DNA from: an uncultured Bacteroidota bacterium
Lineage (GTDB): Bacteria; Bacteroidota; Bacteroidia; AKYH767-A; OLB10
Direction: 5' to 3'
DNA: 39,381 bases
Assembly: GCA_900696575.1 (NCBI GenBank)
Contig: CAADHD010000011.1
Span: 1-39,381 of the forward strand
Below, one piece after another: positions 7,440 to 17,746 of this stretch (its first letter is position 1; each line of letters starts with the position of its first letter). The notes beneath the pieces were generated by a model. The model saw nothing but the letters and a program-made list of their open reading frames with translations. It ran no database searches and was not told the DNA's origin. A program made the position numbers and the translations under genes.

Positions 7440-8597
7440 ATGCAGAAACTTATTCTGAAAAAAAACAGGGAGCGTTCCGTGCTGTTGAAACATCCGTGGA
7501 TTTTTTCAGGAGCAGTGGAAAGTTTTGATAAGGAGTTGAAGAACGGAGATGTTGTTGAAGTTTTAAGTGCAGATGGGAAATTTCTGGCCATTGCTCACTT
7601 TTTCAAAAGCAGCATCATGGCCAGAGTTTTATCGTTTGAACAGACTGTAATAAGCGCAGCATTCTTTAAAGATAAAATCCAAGGTGCTTTGAAAGCAAGA
7701 AATTCAATCGGGTTGCCAAATAAAAATACCACCATGTACCGTTTGGTTCATGGCGAAGGAGACGGACTGCCCGGATTGATTATTGATGTTTTTAATAACA
7801 CGGCATGTGTTCAGTGTCATACAGAAGGAATGATTCAATCAGCAGAAATGATCAGTGAAGCATTGCAACAGATTTATGAGTTGAAACCGGAATCCATTTA
7901 TCAAAGGTCAACCGGTAAAACCGAAGGTGCATCAGGCAAATTTCTGTTTGGCAGCTCACAAAAAATCACTGCGTTTGAAAACGGTTTAAAATTTACGGTG
8001 GATATAGAGCATGGCCAGAAAACCGGATTTTTTATTGACCAGCGGGAAAACCGGAAGTTGCTTTCGCGTTATACCAATGGAAAAAAAGTATTGAACCTTT
8101 TTTCTTATTCCGGTGGGTTCAGTCTTTATGCATTGAAAGGCGAGTGTGAAAAAGTGATCTCTGTTGATTCATCTGCACCGGCCTGTGAATGGAATAAAGA
8201 AAACACGGCATTGAATTTTAATGACAGCCGCCATGAAATCATCTGCAATGATGTTTTTGAGTTTTTAAAATCTTGCCAAGAAAAGTTTGATGTCATCATT
8301 GTTGATCCTCCTGCATTTGCCAAACAATTAGCAGCCGTTGATAGTGCTTCGGTAAAGTATAGAAGCCTGAACAGTGCAGCATTAAAACTTCTTAACAAAG
8401 GAGGAATGCTGTTTACCTTTTCCTGTTCACAGGCAATCAGCAAAGAGCATTTTCAAAAAATTATTTTTAAGTCTGCCATAGAAAGCAGAGCCGACTTAAA
8501 AATTGTTCACCGGATGAGCCAGTCGCCAGACCATCCGGTAAGTATATATCATCCCGAAGGGGAATACCTGAAGGGCTTGGTGCTTCAGCTTAGTTGA
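7440..8597 (+). CDS. rlmI: RlmI-like class I SAM-dependent rRNA (cytosine-C5) methyltransferase
   Basis: A 385-residue protein with an N-terminal PUA-like RNA-binding domain (LKKNRERSVLLKHPWIFSGAV). A central domain carries YRLVHGEGDGLPGLIIDVF, followed by a Rossmann methyltransferase domain. VLNLFSYSGGFSLYAL (about residues 217-232) is the SAM-binding motif and VDPPAFAK (about 288-295) is the catalytic motif. FSCSQAIS carries a conserved Cys. E. coli RlmI methylates C1962 of 23S rRNA; length and domain order fit, but the exact target here is inferred. The ATG at 7440 gives the usual start, since a longer frame from 7341 lies inside corA. The end overlaps the convergent trxA gene by 13 bp. 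Confidence 0.88.
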   Translation: MQKLILKKNRERSVLLKHPWIFSGAVESFDKELKNGDVVEVLSADGKFLAIAHFFKSSIMARVLSFEQTVISAAFFKDKIQGALKARNSIGLPNKNTTMYRLVHGEGDGLPGLIIDVFNNTACVQCHTEGMIQSAEMISEALQQIYELKPESIYQRSTGKTEGASGKFLFGSSQKITAFENGLKFTVDIEHGQKTGFFIDQRENRKLLSRYTNGKKVLNLFSYSGGFSLYALKGECEKVISVDSSAPACEWNKENTALNFNDSRHEIICNDVFEFLKSCQEKFDVIIVDPPAFAKQLAAVDSASVKYRSLNSAALKLLNKGGMLFTFSCSQAISKEHFQKIIFKSAIESRADLKIVHRMSQSPDHPVSIYHPEGEYLKGLVLQLS

Positions 8598-8905
8598 GCA
8601 TTAATCTTTTGCGCCAGCACGGCTTTAGGAGCCACGCCAACCTGCTTATCTACTACCTGGCCGTTCTTAAAAATCAGCAGGGTAGGGATGTTGCGGATGC
8701 CAAACTGCATGGAAACATTCGGATTGCTGTCAACATCTAATTTTCCGATAACTGCTTTACCGTCATATTCTTTTGAAAGTTCTTCTACAATCGGTCCAAC
8801 CATGCGGCAGGGGCCACACCATTCTGCCCAGAAATCTACCAGCACAGGCTTATCGGATTTCATTACTACTTCGTCAAAGTTGTTGTCTGTAATTGTAATT
8901 GCCAT
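8585..8905 (-). CDS. trxA: Thioredoxin
   Basis: A 106-residue cytosolic thioredoxin of standard length. The active site WCGPC has its redox cysteines at residues 30 and 33, and the cis-proline motif is IPTLLIF. There is no signal peptide. It reduces disulfides in partners such as ribonucleotide reductase and peroxiredoxins. The 3' end overlaps the convergent methyltransferase gene by 13 bp. It lies about 95 bp downstream of the citrate synthase gene on the same strand and may belong to that transcription unit or have its own promoter. Confidence 0.96.
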   Translation of the reverse strand: MAITITDNNFDEVVMKSDKPVLVDFWAEWCGPCRMVGPIVEELSKEYDGKAVIGKLDVDSNPNVSMQFGIRNIPTLLIFKNGQVVDKQVGVAPKAVLAQKINAQLS

Positions 8906-8999
8906 AATTGTTTGTTGTTAAAATTTTAAAAGGATTATCAAAAGTTGTGCATCCATTGAAGTGATGCCATTTTGTCATGACGGAATTAAAAAAGAATAA

Positions 9000-10313
9000 T
9001 TACGCTGTAGCTTTTGATTTGGCTACCTGAGCTTTCATCCATTCGGTTGTAACTGATCCGGGTCTTTCTATCGGAGCACCCAGTGCGCGATCCCACAGCA
9101 ATGAGGTAAGAACTCCGATGGCTCTCGAAACTCCAAACAGCACAGTAAAGAAGTCGTATTCAGTCAATCCATAATGCATCAGCAATATACCGCTGTGAGC
9201 ATCCACATTTGGCCAGGGGTTTTTAATTTTTCCGGTTGCTTTCAGGATTTCGGGCGTAACTTCATAGATCAATTGAACGATTTTGAAAAGTTCGTCATCG
9301 GCCAAATGTGCTTTTGCAAATTCTTGTTGAGCAATATAACGCGGATCGGTTTTGCGTAATACTGCATGGCCATAGCCGGGAACTACTTTTCCTTCAGCTA
9401 AGGTTTGATTGATATGTTCGGCTAACTGTTCACGGGAAGGAACGCCTTTGTATTTTTCTTTTAATTCAAGAATCCAGCGTGCTACTTCCTGAGCTGCCAA
9501 TCCGTGCAACGGGCCGGCCAATCCGTTCATGCCTGATGAGAGTGAGAGATAGGCATCGCTCAAAGCAGAGCCAACAAGATGGGTAGCATGTGCAGAAACA
9601 TTTCCGCCTTCATGGTCGGCATGAATGGTTAAGTAAAGACGCATCAATGCCTTCATATCAGGATGATCATAGCCTAACATGTGCGAGAAATTAGCGCCCC
9701 AGTCAAGTTTCGGATCCGGTTCAATGTGAACATTGTTTTTATAGGTTTTGCGGTAGATGTAAGCGGCAACACGCGGAAGCCTTGCTATCAGATTCATTAC
9801 ATCTTCGTACATCGGGTCCCAGTAATCATTTTTATGAAGTCCTTTTCGGTAAGCAGCAGCAAAAACAGACTCAGTCTGCATAGCAAGAATGGCCATGCTG
9901 AACTGTGTCATGGGATGCGTATGCTGAGGCAGCATATCGAGCATATCAAGTACATGCTTGGGTACATGGCTTCTTCGCGCCCATTGATTGCTTACTTCGC
10001 GTGCATCTTCTTCTGCAGGTAGTTCACCGGTAAGTAGCAGATAGAAAATACCTTCAGGTAAATTTTCTCCGCCTTTGCCGCGTGGAAGTTTTTCTCTCAA
10101 TTCAGGAATGGAATAACCCCGGAAGCGGATACCTTCTTCCGGGTCGAGCTTGGATGTTTCGGTTACCATGCCAATCATTCCTTTCATGCCCTGATAAACC
10201 TGTTCAATCGTATAGCTACCCAGTACATGAGTGCCATGCTCTTTAATAAAAGCTTTCACATCAGCCCGCATGGGTAGAGCAAGTGAAGCGAATTTTTCTT
10301 TTAACGTATCCAT
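9000..10313 (-). CDS. gltA: Citrate synthase (mitochondrial-type)
   Basis: A 437-residue protein resembling the eukaryotic, mitochondrial-like citrate synthases used by many Bacteroidota. The catalytic triad motifs are visible: GPLHGLAAQE (His), GYGHAVLRKTDPRY (His) and WPNVDAHSG (Asp). FFTVLFGVSRAIGV and the RPGSVTTEW tail are typical. It condenses acetyl-CoA and oxaloacetate to citrate in the TCA cycle. It starts 26 bp downstream of the small basic protein gene, in line with enolase, so a shared transcript is likely. Confidence 0.96.
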   Translation of the reverse strand: MDTLKEKFASLALPMRADVKAFIKEHGTHVLGSYTIEQVYQGMKGMIGMVTETSKLDPEEGIRFRGYSIPELREKLPRGKGGENLPEGIFYLLLTGELPAEEDAREVSNQWARRSHVPKHVLDMLDMLPQHTHPMTQFSMAILAMQTESVFAAAYRKGLHKNDYWDPMYEDVMNLIARLPRVAAYIYRKTYKNNVHIEPDPKLDWGANFSHMLGYDHPDMKALMRLYLTIHADHEGGNVSAHATHLVGSALSDAYLSLSSGMNGLAGPLHGLAAQEVARWILELKEKYKGVPSREQLAEHINQTLAEGKVVPGYGHAVLRKTDPRYIAQQEFAKAHLADDELFKIVQLIYEVTPEILKATGKIKNPWPNVDAHSGILLMHYGLTEYDFFTVLFGVSRAIGVLTSLLWDRALGAPIERPGSVTTEWMKAQVAKSKATA

Positions 10314-10338
10314 TTATGAATTAAACTGAGTCATTATT

Positions 10339-10755
10339 TTATGCGAGCGAATTTAATGCAGTGATGTTTTCTGTCTTATTAAAGTGAATAACTTTTTTAT
10401 TCTCTCGTACTGTGGTTAACAAGGCATGCATCATTTTGTTTGGTAATCTATAAACCTGCTTCTTTTTAGGTGCCTGTTTTTTGGCATTCTCATCCTTAAT
10501 GTCAAGTTCTTTAACAAGAATGACAACGGTAACCAGAAAACCTCCTATCACTATAAGCCAGGCCAGATACCCCAGTATTTTCCTGATTCGCTTTTTTATG
10601 CTTGGCTTTTTCTTAACTCTTACTCTTTGCTTTATCCGTTTCTTGATTTTTATTCTTCGTTTACCGCCCTGTTCTCCGCTTTTCATTTCTGAATGCTCGG
10701 CATGTTCAGAAAATTCAGATTTCTCATCTGGCAGGCGGTTAGATTCATTGTCCAT
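10339..10755 (-). CDS. Small, highly basic single-helix membrane protein
   Basis: A 138-residue protein of unknown family. An acidic/polar N-terminus (about 1-30) is followed by a Lys/Arg-dense block (RRIKIKKRIKQRVRVKKK, about 31-62). One membrane helix follows (GYLAWLIVIGGFLVTVVILV, about 68-88), then a basic C-terminal tail of about 50 residues. The positive-inside rule would put the basic block in the cytoplasm, where it could contact nucleic acid or anionic lipid; that is inference. It sits tightly between eno (9 bp) and the citrate synthase gene (26 bp) on the same strand, which supports a real gene. It could be a lineage-specific protein. Confidence 0.72.
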   Translation of the reverse strand: MDNESNRLPDEKSEFSEHAEHSEMKSGEQGGKRRIKIKKRIKQRVRVKKKPSIKKRIRKILGYLAWLIVIGGFLVTVVILVKELDIKDENAKKQAPKKKQVYRLPNKMMHALLTTVRENKKVIHFNKTENITALNSLA

Positions 10756-10763
10756 GGCACGTA

Positions 10764-12173
<1,410 letters not shown>

Positions 12174-12207
12174 TCATGTGGCAAAGGCAGCAGTAATAAA
12201 CGGATAC

Positions 12208-13848
12208 TTACGTTTGAATTACACCGGTGCTGAATTGTCTGGTAATCGGTGCATGATTAGCCATTTCAATTCCCATGGAAATTACTTTACGGGTTTCAAG
12301 CGGATCAATAATGGCATCAATCCATAAGCGTGCTGCGGCATAATAAGGCGAAGTTTGTGAGTTGTAACGTTGAGTGATTTTATTGAGCAATTCCTGTTCA
12401 TCTTCTTTGCTAATTTCTTTACCCTGCGCTTTTAGAGAGGAAACCTGAATCTGCAACAGTGTTTTGGCAGCCTGCGAACCTCCCATCACGGCAATTTGAG
12501 CCGATGGCCAGCCTACGATCAGCCTTGGGTCGTATGCTTTTCCGCACATGGCATAATTACCGGCACCATAAGAGTTGCCAACAATAACCGTAAACTTTGG
12601 AACAACAGAGTTGGCAACGGCATTAACCATTTTGGCTCCGTCCTTGATAATTCCTCCGTGTTCGCTGCGTGAGCCAACCATAAAACCTGTTACATCCTGC
12701 AGAAAAACGATAGGCAGTTTCCGCTGGTTGCAATTCATGATAAACCGAGTGGCTTTATCTGCGCTGTCGCTGTAGATGACTCCGCCAAACTGCATTTCGC
12801 CTTTTTTGCTTTTTACCACCTTACGCTGGTTGGCCACCAAACCTACAGCCCAACCGTCAATACGTGCGGTTCCGCAAATGATACTTTGCCCGTATTTCTC
12901 TTTATATTCATCAAACTCGCTGTTGTCAACCAGCCGGTAAATCACTTCATGCATATCGTATTGTTTGCTTGCATCAGAGGGAATTAATCCGTAAATCTCC
13001 TTCTCGTTTTTAGCGGGCGGTTTAGGGTCTGTACGGTCAAATCCTGCCGTATCAAAATGCCCGGTTTTATTTATCAGTCTTTTAATATAATCAAGACACG
13101 AAGCATCATCAGGAAACTTATTATCGGTAACTCCAGAAATTTCGCTGTGAGTAGTAGCACCTCCCAGAGTTTCATTATCTATGTCTTCGCCTATGGCTGA
13201 TTTAACAAGATAACTTCCGGCCAAAAAAACGGAACCTGTTTTTTCAACAATCAAAGCTTCATCGCTCATGATAGGCAGGTATGCTCCTCCGGCTACACAA
13301 CTTCCCATAATGGCTGCGATCTGAATTATGCCCATGGACGACATTACAGCATTATTTCTGAAAATCCGCCCGAAATGTTCCTTGTCCGGAAAAATTTCGT
13401 CCTGCATAGGAAGAAAAACTCCGGCACTGTCAACTAAGTAAATAATAGGCAAGCGGTTTTCCATGGCAATCTCCTGCGCTCTCAGATTTTTCTTTGCTGT
13501 CATCGGAAACCAGGCACCTGCCTTTACAGTAGCATCATTAGCCACTACAATGCATTGTCTTCCTGATACATATCCAATTACAATTATAACTCCTGCAGAG
13601 GGGCAACCGCCCTCTTCAGCATACATTCCGTCTGCTGCAAAAGCACCAACTTCAATTTGCGGTTTATCTTTATCAAGGAGGTAAGTAATACGTTCACGCG
13701 CCAGCATTTTGTTTTTCTCTTTCTGCCTGGCAGCATTCTTTTTGCCTCCGCCATCATACACTTTTTCAAGTCTGTGTTTCAGTTGGCTTAAAAGGGTTTT
13801 GTTGTAATCTTCGTTGGCATTAAACTCCATGTCTGTCTTCTTAGCCAT
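12208..13848 (-). CDS. Biotin-dependent acyl-CoA carboxylase, carboxyltransferase (beta) subunit
   Basis: A 546-residue protein with two crotonase-like halves, typical of the carboxyltransferase subunits of propionyl- or methylcrotonyl-CoA carboxylase. Oxyanion-hole glycines are visible in GSCVAGGAYLPIMSDEAL in the N-terminal half and in VGNSYGAGNYAM in the C-terminal half. GSVFLAGSYLVKSAIGE and ETLGGATTHSEISGV resemble methylcrotonyl-CoA carboxylase more than propionyl-CoA carboxylase, but the acyl substrate cannot be fixed from sequence alone. The biotin carboxylase/biotin carrier partner is not in this window. It is transcribed divergently from priA. Confidence 0.88.
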   Translation of the reverse strand: MAKKTDMEFNANEDYNKTLLSQLKHRLEKVYDGGGKKNAARQKEKNKMLARERITYLLDKDKPQIEVGAFAADGMYAEEGGCPSAGVIIVIGYVSGRQCIVVANDATVKAGAWFPMTAKKNLRAQEIAMENRLPIIYLVDSAGVFLPMQDEIFPDKEHFGRIFRNNAVMSSMGIIQIAAIMGSCVAGGAYLPIMSDEALIVEKTGSVFLAGSYLVKSAIGEDIDNETLGGATTHSEISGVTDNKFPDDASCLDYIKRLINKTGHFDTAGFDRTDPKPPAKNEKEIYGLIPSDASKQYDMHEVIYRLVDNSEFDEYKEKYGQSIICGTARIDGWAVGLVANQRKVVKSKKGEMQFGGVIYSDSADKATRFIMNCNQRKLPIVFLQDVTGFMVGSRSEHGGIIKDGAKMVNAVANSVVPKFTVIVGNSYGAGNYAMCGKAYDPRLIVGWPSAQIAVMGGSQAAKTLLQIQVSSLKAQGKEISKEDEQELLNKITQRYNSQTSPYYAAARLWIDAIIDPLETRKVISMGIEMANHAPITRQFSTGVIQT

Positions 13849-13977
13849 AATCGTAATTCAAGAGGCGACAAATATGCATCAAAGTTCTGCGAATGAGTAA
13901 CTGATTTTACGGATGATGGTAATTTGATTTTGCCATCTGGCATTTCTCATGTGCAGGATTCACCTAATTTTCCGCTC

Positions 13978-16476
13978 GTGATATCAGGATTGGAAACAGC
14001 GCCTACCGGTTATGCCGAGGTGATTCTGCCTTTACCCTTGCAACGCAGTTTTACTTATGGTATTCCACTGCCTTTAAAGGATGAAGTTGTAGTTGGCAAA
14101 AGGGTGGTAGTTCAATTCGGAAATCAAAAGATGTATTCAGGCCTGATTTATCGAATTCATCAGGAAAAACCTGAACATTACGATGTAAAAGAAATTATCT
14201 CGGTAATTGATTCCTTTCCTGTGGTTACTCCGCAGCAATTTGAGTTCTGGAACTGGATGGCTCAATATTATTTATGTACTACCGGAGAAATAATGGCTGC
14301 TGCATTACCATCAGGAATGAAGATGGAGAGCGAAACCATGGTAATGCTTAATCCTGATTTTGATGGAGACACAGAGTGCCTGAGCGAAACAGAGTATAAG
14401 GTTTTTCAATTGCTGAATCAGTTTAAAGAATTATCGCTGCATAAGCTTTCAAAGGCCGCAGGCAGAAAGAACATCATACCGATAGTTTCTGTGTTGATGG
14501 AAAAAGGAGTGGTTATCCGCAAGGAAGAATTAAAAGGTTTGGTAAAACCTGAGCAGACGGAAGTAGTAACACTTACCGAACAGGCCACATCCGAAGAGTT
14601 TTTGCAACAGGTATTCAGCGCTATTGAAAAACGCGCTCCCAAACAATTACAATTGCTGTTACATTTCATCAAAATGATGACCGACAAGCAGGATGCACCT
14701 GTGCTTAAAAAGAATTTGCTGGCACAGTCGGGCAGTAAACCGGAAGTATTGAATCAATTGATTAAGCGCGGAGTGTTTGAAGTACATCAGTTGGATGCAT
14801 GGCTTATGAAAACCCGCGGGCAGCATTTGAAACAAGAACCTGAGCTTTCGGCAATACAGAAAGAATCTTTTGAAAAAATAAAAGAGGGATGGAATTCGCA
14901 TCTCTGTGTTTTGTTGCATGGGGTAACCTCATCAGGCAAGACAGAAATTTATATCCGGTTGATTGAAGAACAGGCCAAACTCGGCAACCAGGTACTGTAC
15001 CTGCTTCCCGAAATTGCGCTGACAGCGCAAATCATTACCCGGCTGAAAAAGTATTTTGGAGATAAGTTGCTTGTGTATCATTCCAGATTCGGAGAGCGCG
15101 AAAGAGTTACTGCCTGGAACAGCATGATGCATTTTCATTACCATCGGAAAGAGGGTGAATTTCAGGTGATCATCGGGGCGCGCTCTGCATTGTTTCTGCC
15201 TTTTACCAATCTTGGTTTAGTCATTATTGATGAGGAGCATGATTCATCCTACAAACAGGTTGATCCGGCTCCGCGTTATCATGCACGCGATGCTGCCATC
15301 ATGCTGGCAAATCTGCAGGGAGCTAAAGTTCTTTTAGGTTCCGCTACTCCTTCAATCGAAAGTTATTACAATGCAGTCTATGATAAATATGCATTAGTAA
15401 AGCTGAATCAGCGGCATCAGAACATGGCATTGCCTTTAACCGAAGTTGTGGACATAAAAGATTACTCACGCAGAAAAAAAATGAAATCTATTTTTTCAGA
15501 TTTGTTGATGGAACGCATCCGCGAAACTCTGGCAAACCATGAGCAGGTTATTTTATTTCAAAACAGAAGAGGATTCTCACCGGTGCTCGAATGCCAAAAC
15601 TGTCACTGGGTTCCGCATTGCGTGCATTGCGATGTTACACTTACCTATCATAAAAAGGGAAACAAACTGATTTGCCATTATTGCGGCTATGCCATGATGA
15701 TTGTAACAAAATGCGCAGCCTGTGGTGATCAGCATCTTAAAATGATGGGTTACGGAACGGAGCGCATTGAAGATGATTTGAGCCTGCTTTTTCCTGATGC
15801 TAAAGTTTTAAGGCTGGATATGGACACTGCCCGTTCTCGTTCTGCCTATCAGCAAATCATTCATTCGTTTGAAAACCGGCAGGTGGATATTTTAGTGGGA
15901 ACACAAATGGTAACCAAAGGTCTTGACTTCAGCCATGTGAACTTAGTAGGAGTAATTAATGCCGATAACATGCTCAACTTTCCTGATTTCCGTTCGGCTG
16001 AAAAATGTTTTCAATTGCTGATGCAGGTAAGCGGAAGGGCCGGAAGAAGAAACAAGCAGGGCAGGGTAGTTATTCAGGCATGGCAACCCAATCATCCGGT
16101 TATTGAACTGGTCAGAAAAAATGATTACGAGGGATTTTATAATCTCGAACTAAACGAAAGGCTGAAGTTTAATTATCCGCCTTTTTACCGTTTGATTGAA
16201 TTACGATTGAAACACCGCGTGGAAAAGAGGCTTGAAGAAAATGCTGCTGTTTTTACTGAGGAACTGCGTAAAGTTTTTGGTTCACGCGTTTTGGGCCCTG
16301 TAATTCCTCATATTTCCCGTATCAGAAATTACTATATCCGCACCATCATGATAAAAGCAGAGCGCAAGTTAATGCCCGATAAAATCAAGCAAATGATCAG
16401 TCAGGTAATGGATAATTACCTTTTAGAACCGCGCAACCGCTCCCTGATTATTCAAGCCGATGTTGATCCTATGTAA
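13978..16476 (+). CDS. priA: Primosomal protein N' (replication restart helicase PriA)
   Basis: About 832 residues from the proposed start. The N-terminal DNA-binding region begins GYAEVILPLPLQRSFTYGIP. Walker A is GVTSSGKTE (about residues 315-323) and Walker B is IDEEHDSSY (DEEH at about 418). GSATPSIE is a helicase motif. A zinc-binding block holds paired cysteines from CQNCHWVPHCVHC (about 538) to CAACG (about 580). VGTQMVTKGLDF and QVSGRAGRR are motifs V and VI. PriA reloads the replisome at stalled forks. No ATG exists before the conserved region; in-frame options are TTG 13924, GTG 13951, GTG 13978 and TTG 13990. I chose GTG 13978 because it leaves about a dozen residues before the conserved YAEV, so the start is uncertain. 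Confidence 0.93.
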   Translation: MISGLETAPTGYAEVILPLPLQRSFTYGIPLPLKDEVVVGKRVVVQFGNQKMYSGLIYRIHQEKPEHYDVKEIISVIDSFPVVTPQQFEFWNWMAQYYLCTTGEIMAAALPSGMKMESETMVMLNPDFDGDTECLSETEYKVFQLLNQFKELSLHKLSKAAGRKNIIPIVSVLMEKGVVIRKEELKGLVKPEQTEVVTLTEQATSEEFLQQVFSAIEKRAPKQLQLLLHFIKMMTDKQDAPVLKKNLLAQSGSKPEVLNQLIKRGVFEVHQLDAWLMKTRGQHLKQEPELSAIQKESFEKIKEGWNSHLCVLLHGVTSSGKTEIYIRLIEEQAKLGNQVLYLLPEIALTAQIITRLKKYFGDKLLVYHSRFGERERVTAWNSMMHFHYHRKEGEFQVIIGARSALFLPFTNLGLVIIDEEHDSSYKQVDPAPRYHARDAAIMLANLQGAKVLLGSATPSIESYYNAVYDKYALVKLNQRHQNMALPLTEVVDIKDYSRRKKMKSIFSDLLMERIRETLANHEQVILFQNRRGFSPVLECQNCHWVPHCVHCDVTLTYHKKGNKLICHYCGYAMMIVTKCAACGDQHLKMMGYGTERIEDDLSLLFPDAKVLRLDMDTARSRSAYQQIIHSFENRQVDILVGTQMVTKGLDFSHVNLVGVINADNMLNFPDFRSAEKCFQLLMQVSGRAGRRNKQGRVVIQAWQPNHPVIELVRKNDYEGFYNLELNERLKFNYPPFYRLIELRLKHRVEKRLEENAAVFTEELRKVFGSRVLGPVIPHISRIRNYYIRTIMIKAERKLMPDKIKQMISQVMDNYLLEPRNRSLIIQADVDPM

Positions 16477-16621
16477 ATGCCTTTATACCGATTTTGATAT
16501 GCAATTTAAACCGATCGGCATCGTTAAGGCATTAACACTGCTTTGTTAGTAATGGATTTAAACAAACCACAAGCCTGACCGCCTCTGAATCTAATTTTCC
16601 GCACTTGTAAAACAACATACT

Positions 16622-17311
16622 ATGAGTATTCTTCAAATACAGCAAACATCCATTGCAGAAATGGCTCAGCCGGTTCCGGCCGCAGATGAAACCATTTCAG
16701 TTTTTGAATTGGCCATGAAAGGCGGACCTGTCATGATTCCTATATTGCTTTGCTCCGTCATTGCTGTCTATATCATGATTGAACGTTATTTCGCCATCCG
16801 AAAAGCCACAAAAGATGAACCGGGATTTATGAACAACATCCGCGATTATATCAGTAACGGAAATGTGGAAGCGGCAAAAGCACTTTGCAGAAACACCACC
16901 ACACCGGTTGCACGCATGGTTGAAAAAGGAATAGCCCGCATAGGCAAGCCGCTTGGCGATATTGAAAAAGCCATTGAAAATGTAGGTAATATTGAAGTAG
17001 TAAAACTTGAAAAAGGTCTGTCACTGCTCGGAACCTGCGCAGGGGCAGCGCCTATGCTTGGTTTCTTAGGAACTGTTTCAGGAATGATACGCGCATTTTA
17101 CAACATGTCAAAAGCCGGAAAAACAGTAGAAATTAGTGTGCTTTCTGGCGGAATGTATGAGGCTATGGTAACTACTGTTGCCGGACTGATAGTCGGTATT
17201 GTTGCACTGGTAGGATATAATTTATTAAGCGCCATGGTTCAAAAAGCTGTTTACAAAATGGAAAATACTTCCATCGAATTCCTTGACCTGCTTCATGAGC
17301 CTGCCAAATAG
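16622..17311 (+). CDS. exbB: MotA/TolQ/ExbB proton channel family protein
   Basis: A 229-residue protein with three membrane helices (about residues 36-54, 128-155 and 175-200). The second contains the conserved family stretch APMLGFLGTVSGMI. It forms the channel core that, with ExbD, uses the proton gradient to energise TonB. It is the first gene of a tight cluster: exbD follows after 18 bp, the TonB-like gene after 12 bp, and folC overlaps that. The upstream 145 bp hold TAATTTTC at about 16592, one base off the -7 box, and a loose inverted repeat AATGCCTT (16476-16483) / AAGGCATT (16526-16533). Confidence 0.92.
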   Translation: MSILQIQQTSIAEMAQPVPAADETISVFELAMKGGPVMIPILLCSVIAVYIMIERYFAIRKATKDEPGFMNNIRDYISNGNVEAAKALCRNTTTPVARMVEKGIARIGKPLGDIEKAIENVGNIEVVKLEKGLSLLGTCAGAAPMLGFLGTVSGMIRAFYNMSKAGKTVEISVLSGGMYEAMVTTVAGLIVGIVALVGYNLLSAMVQKAVYKMENTSIEFLDLLHEPAK

Positions 17312-17329
17312 TTTTTAATCAGTAAAACG

Positions 17330-17734
17330 ATGAAACTCCGATCAAGAAATAAAGCGGGAGCCAAGTTTGAAATGTCAAGCATGACTGACTTAGTCTTTCT
17401 GCTGCTCATTTTTTTCATGCTGCTTACCACATTGATTGTTCCCAATGTCAATACACTTAAACTTTTATTGCCCAGCAGTAATACAGCCAAGCCTACCGAG
17501 AATATCACGGTTTCAGTAGCCATTAATGATAAAATGGAATACTTCCTCGATAGTAAGCCGATTGCCATCGAGAATCTTGAACCATTGCTGTCGCAATTCA
17601 TCAGCGGAAAAACAGACCCGTTGGTAGTTTTGCATACAGCGAAGTCAGTGCCGATTGAAAATGTGGTGAAGGTGATGGATGTGGTCAATAAATTGAAGGT
17701 ACGAATGGTATTAGCTACCAATCCTGAAAAGTAA
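17330..17734 (+). CDS. exbD: ExbD/TolR family biopolymer transport protein
   Basis: A 134-residue protein of normal length. A short cytoplasmic N-terminus precedes one membrane helix (about residues 18-40) that carries the conserved Asp20 in SSMTDLVFLLLIFFM, the proton-carrying residue of the family. A periplasmic domain follows. It lies between exbB and the TonB-like gene in a likely operon and should form the ExbB-ExbD motor at the inner membrane. There is a single ExbD here, whereas some Bacteroidota clusters carry two. Confidence 0.93.
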   Translation: MKLRSRNKAGAKFEMSSMTDLVFLLLIFFMLLTTLIVPNVNTLKLLLPSSNTAKPTENITVSVAINDKMEYFLDSKPIAIENLEPLLSQFISGKTDPLVVLHTAKSVPIENVVKVMDVVNKLKVRMVLATNPEK

Positions 17735-17746
17735 TTTTGAATTCAA

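Noticed and set aside
16476-16533. Terminator after priA from AATGCCTT / AAGGCATT
   Set aside because: The arms are 42 bp apart and no T-run follows, so it is not a credible intrinsic terminator.
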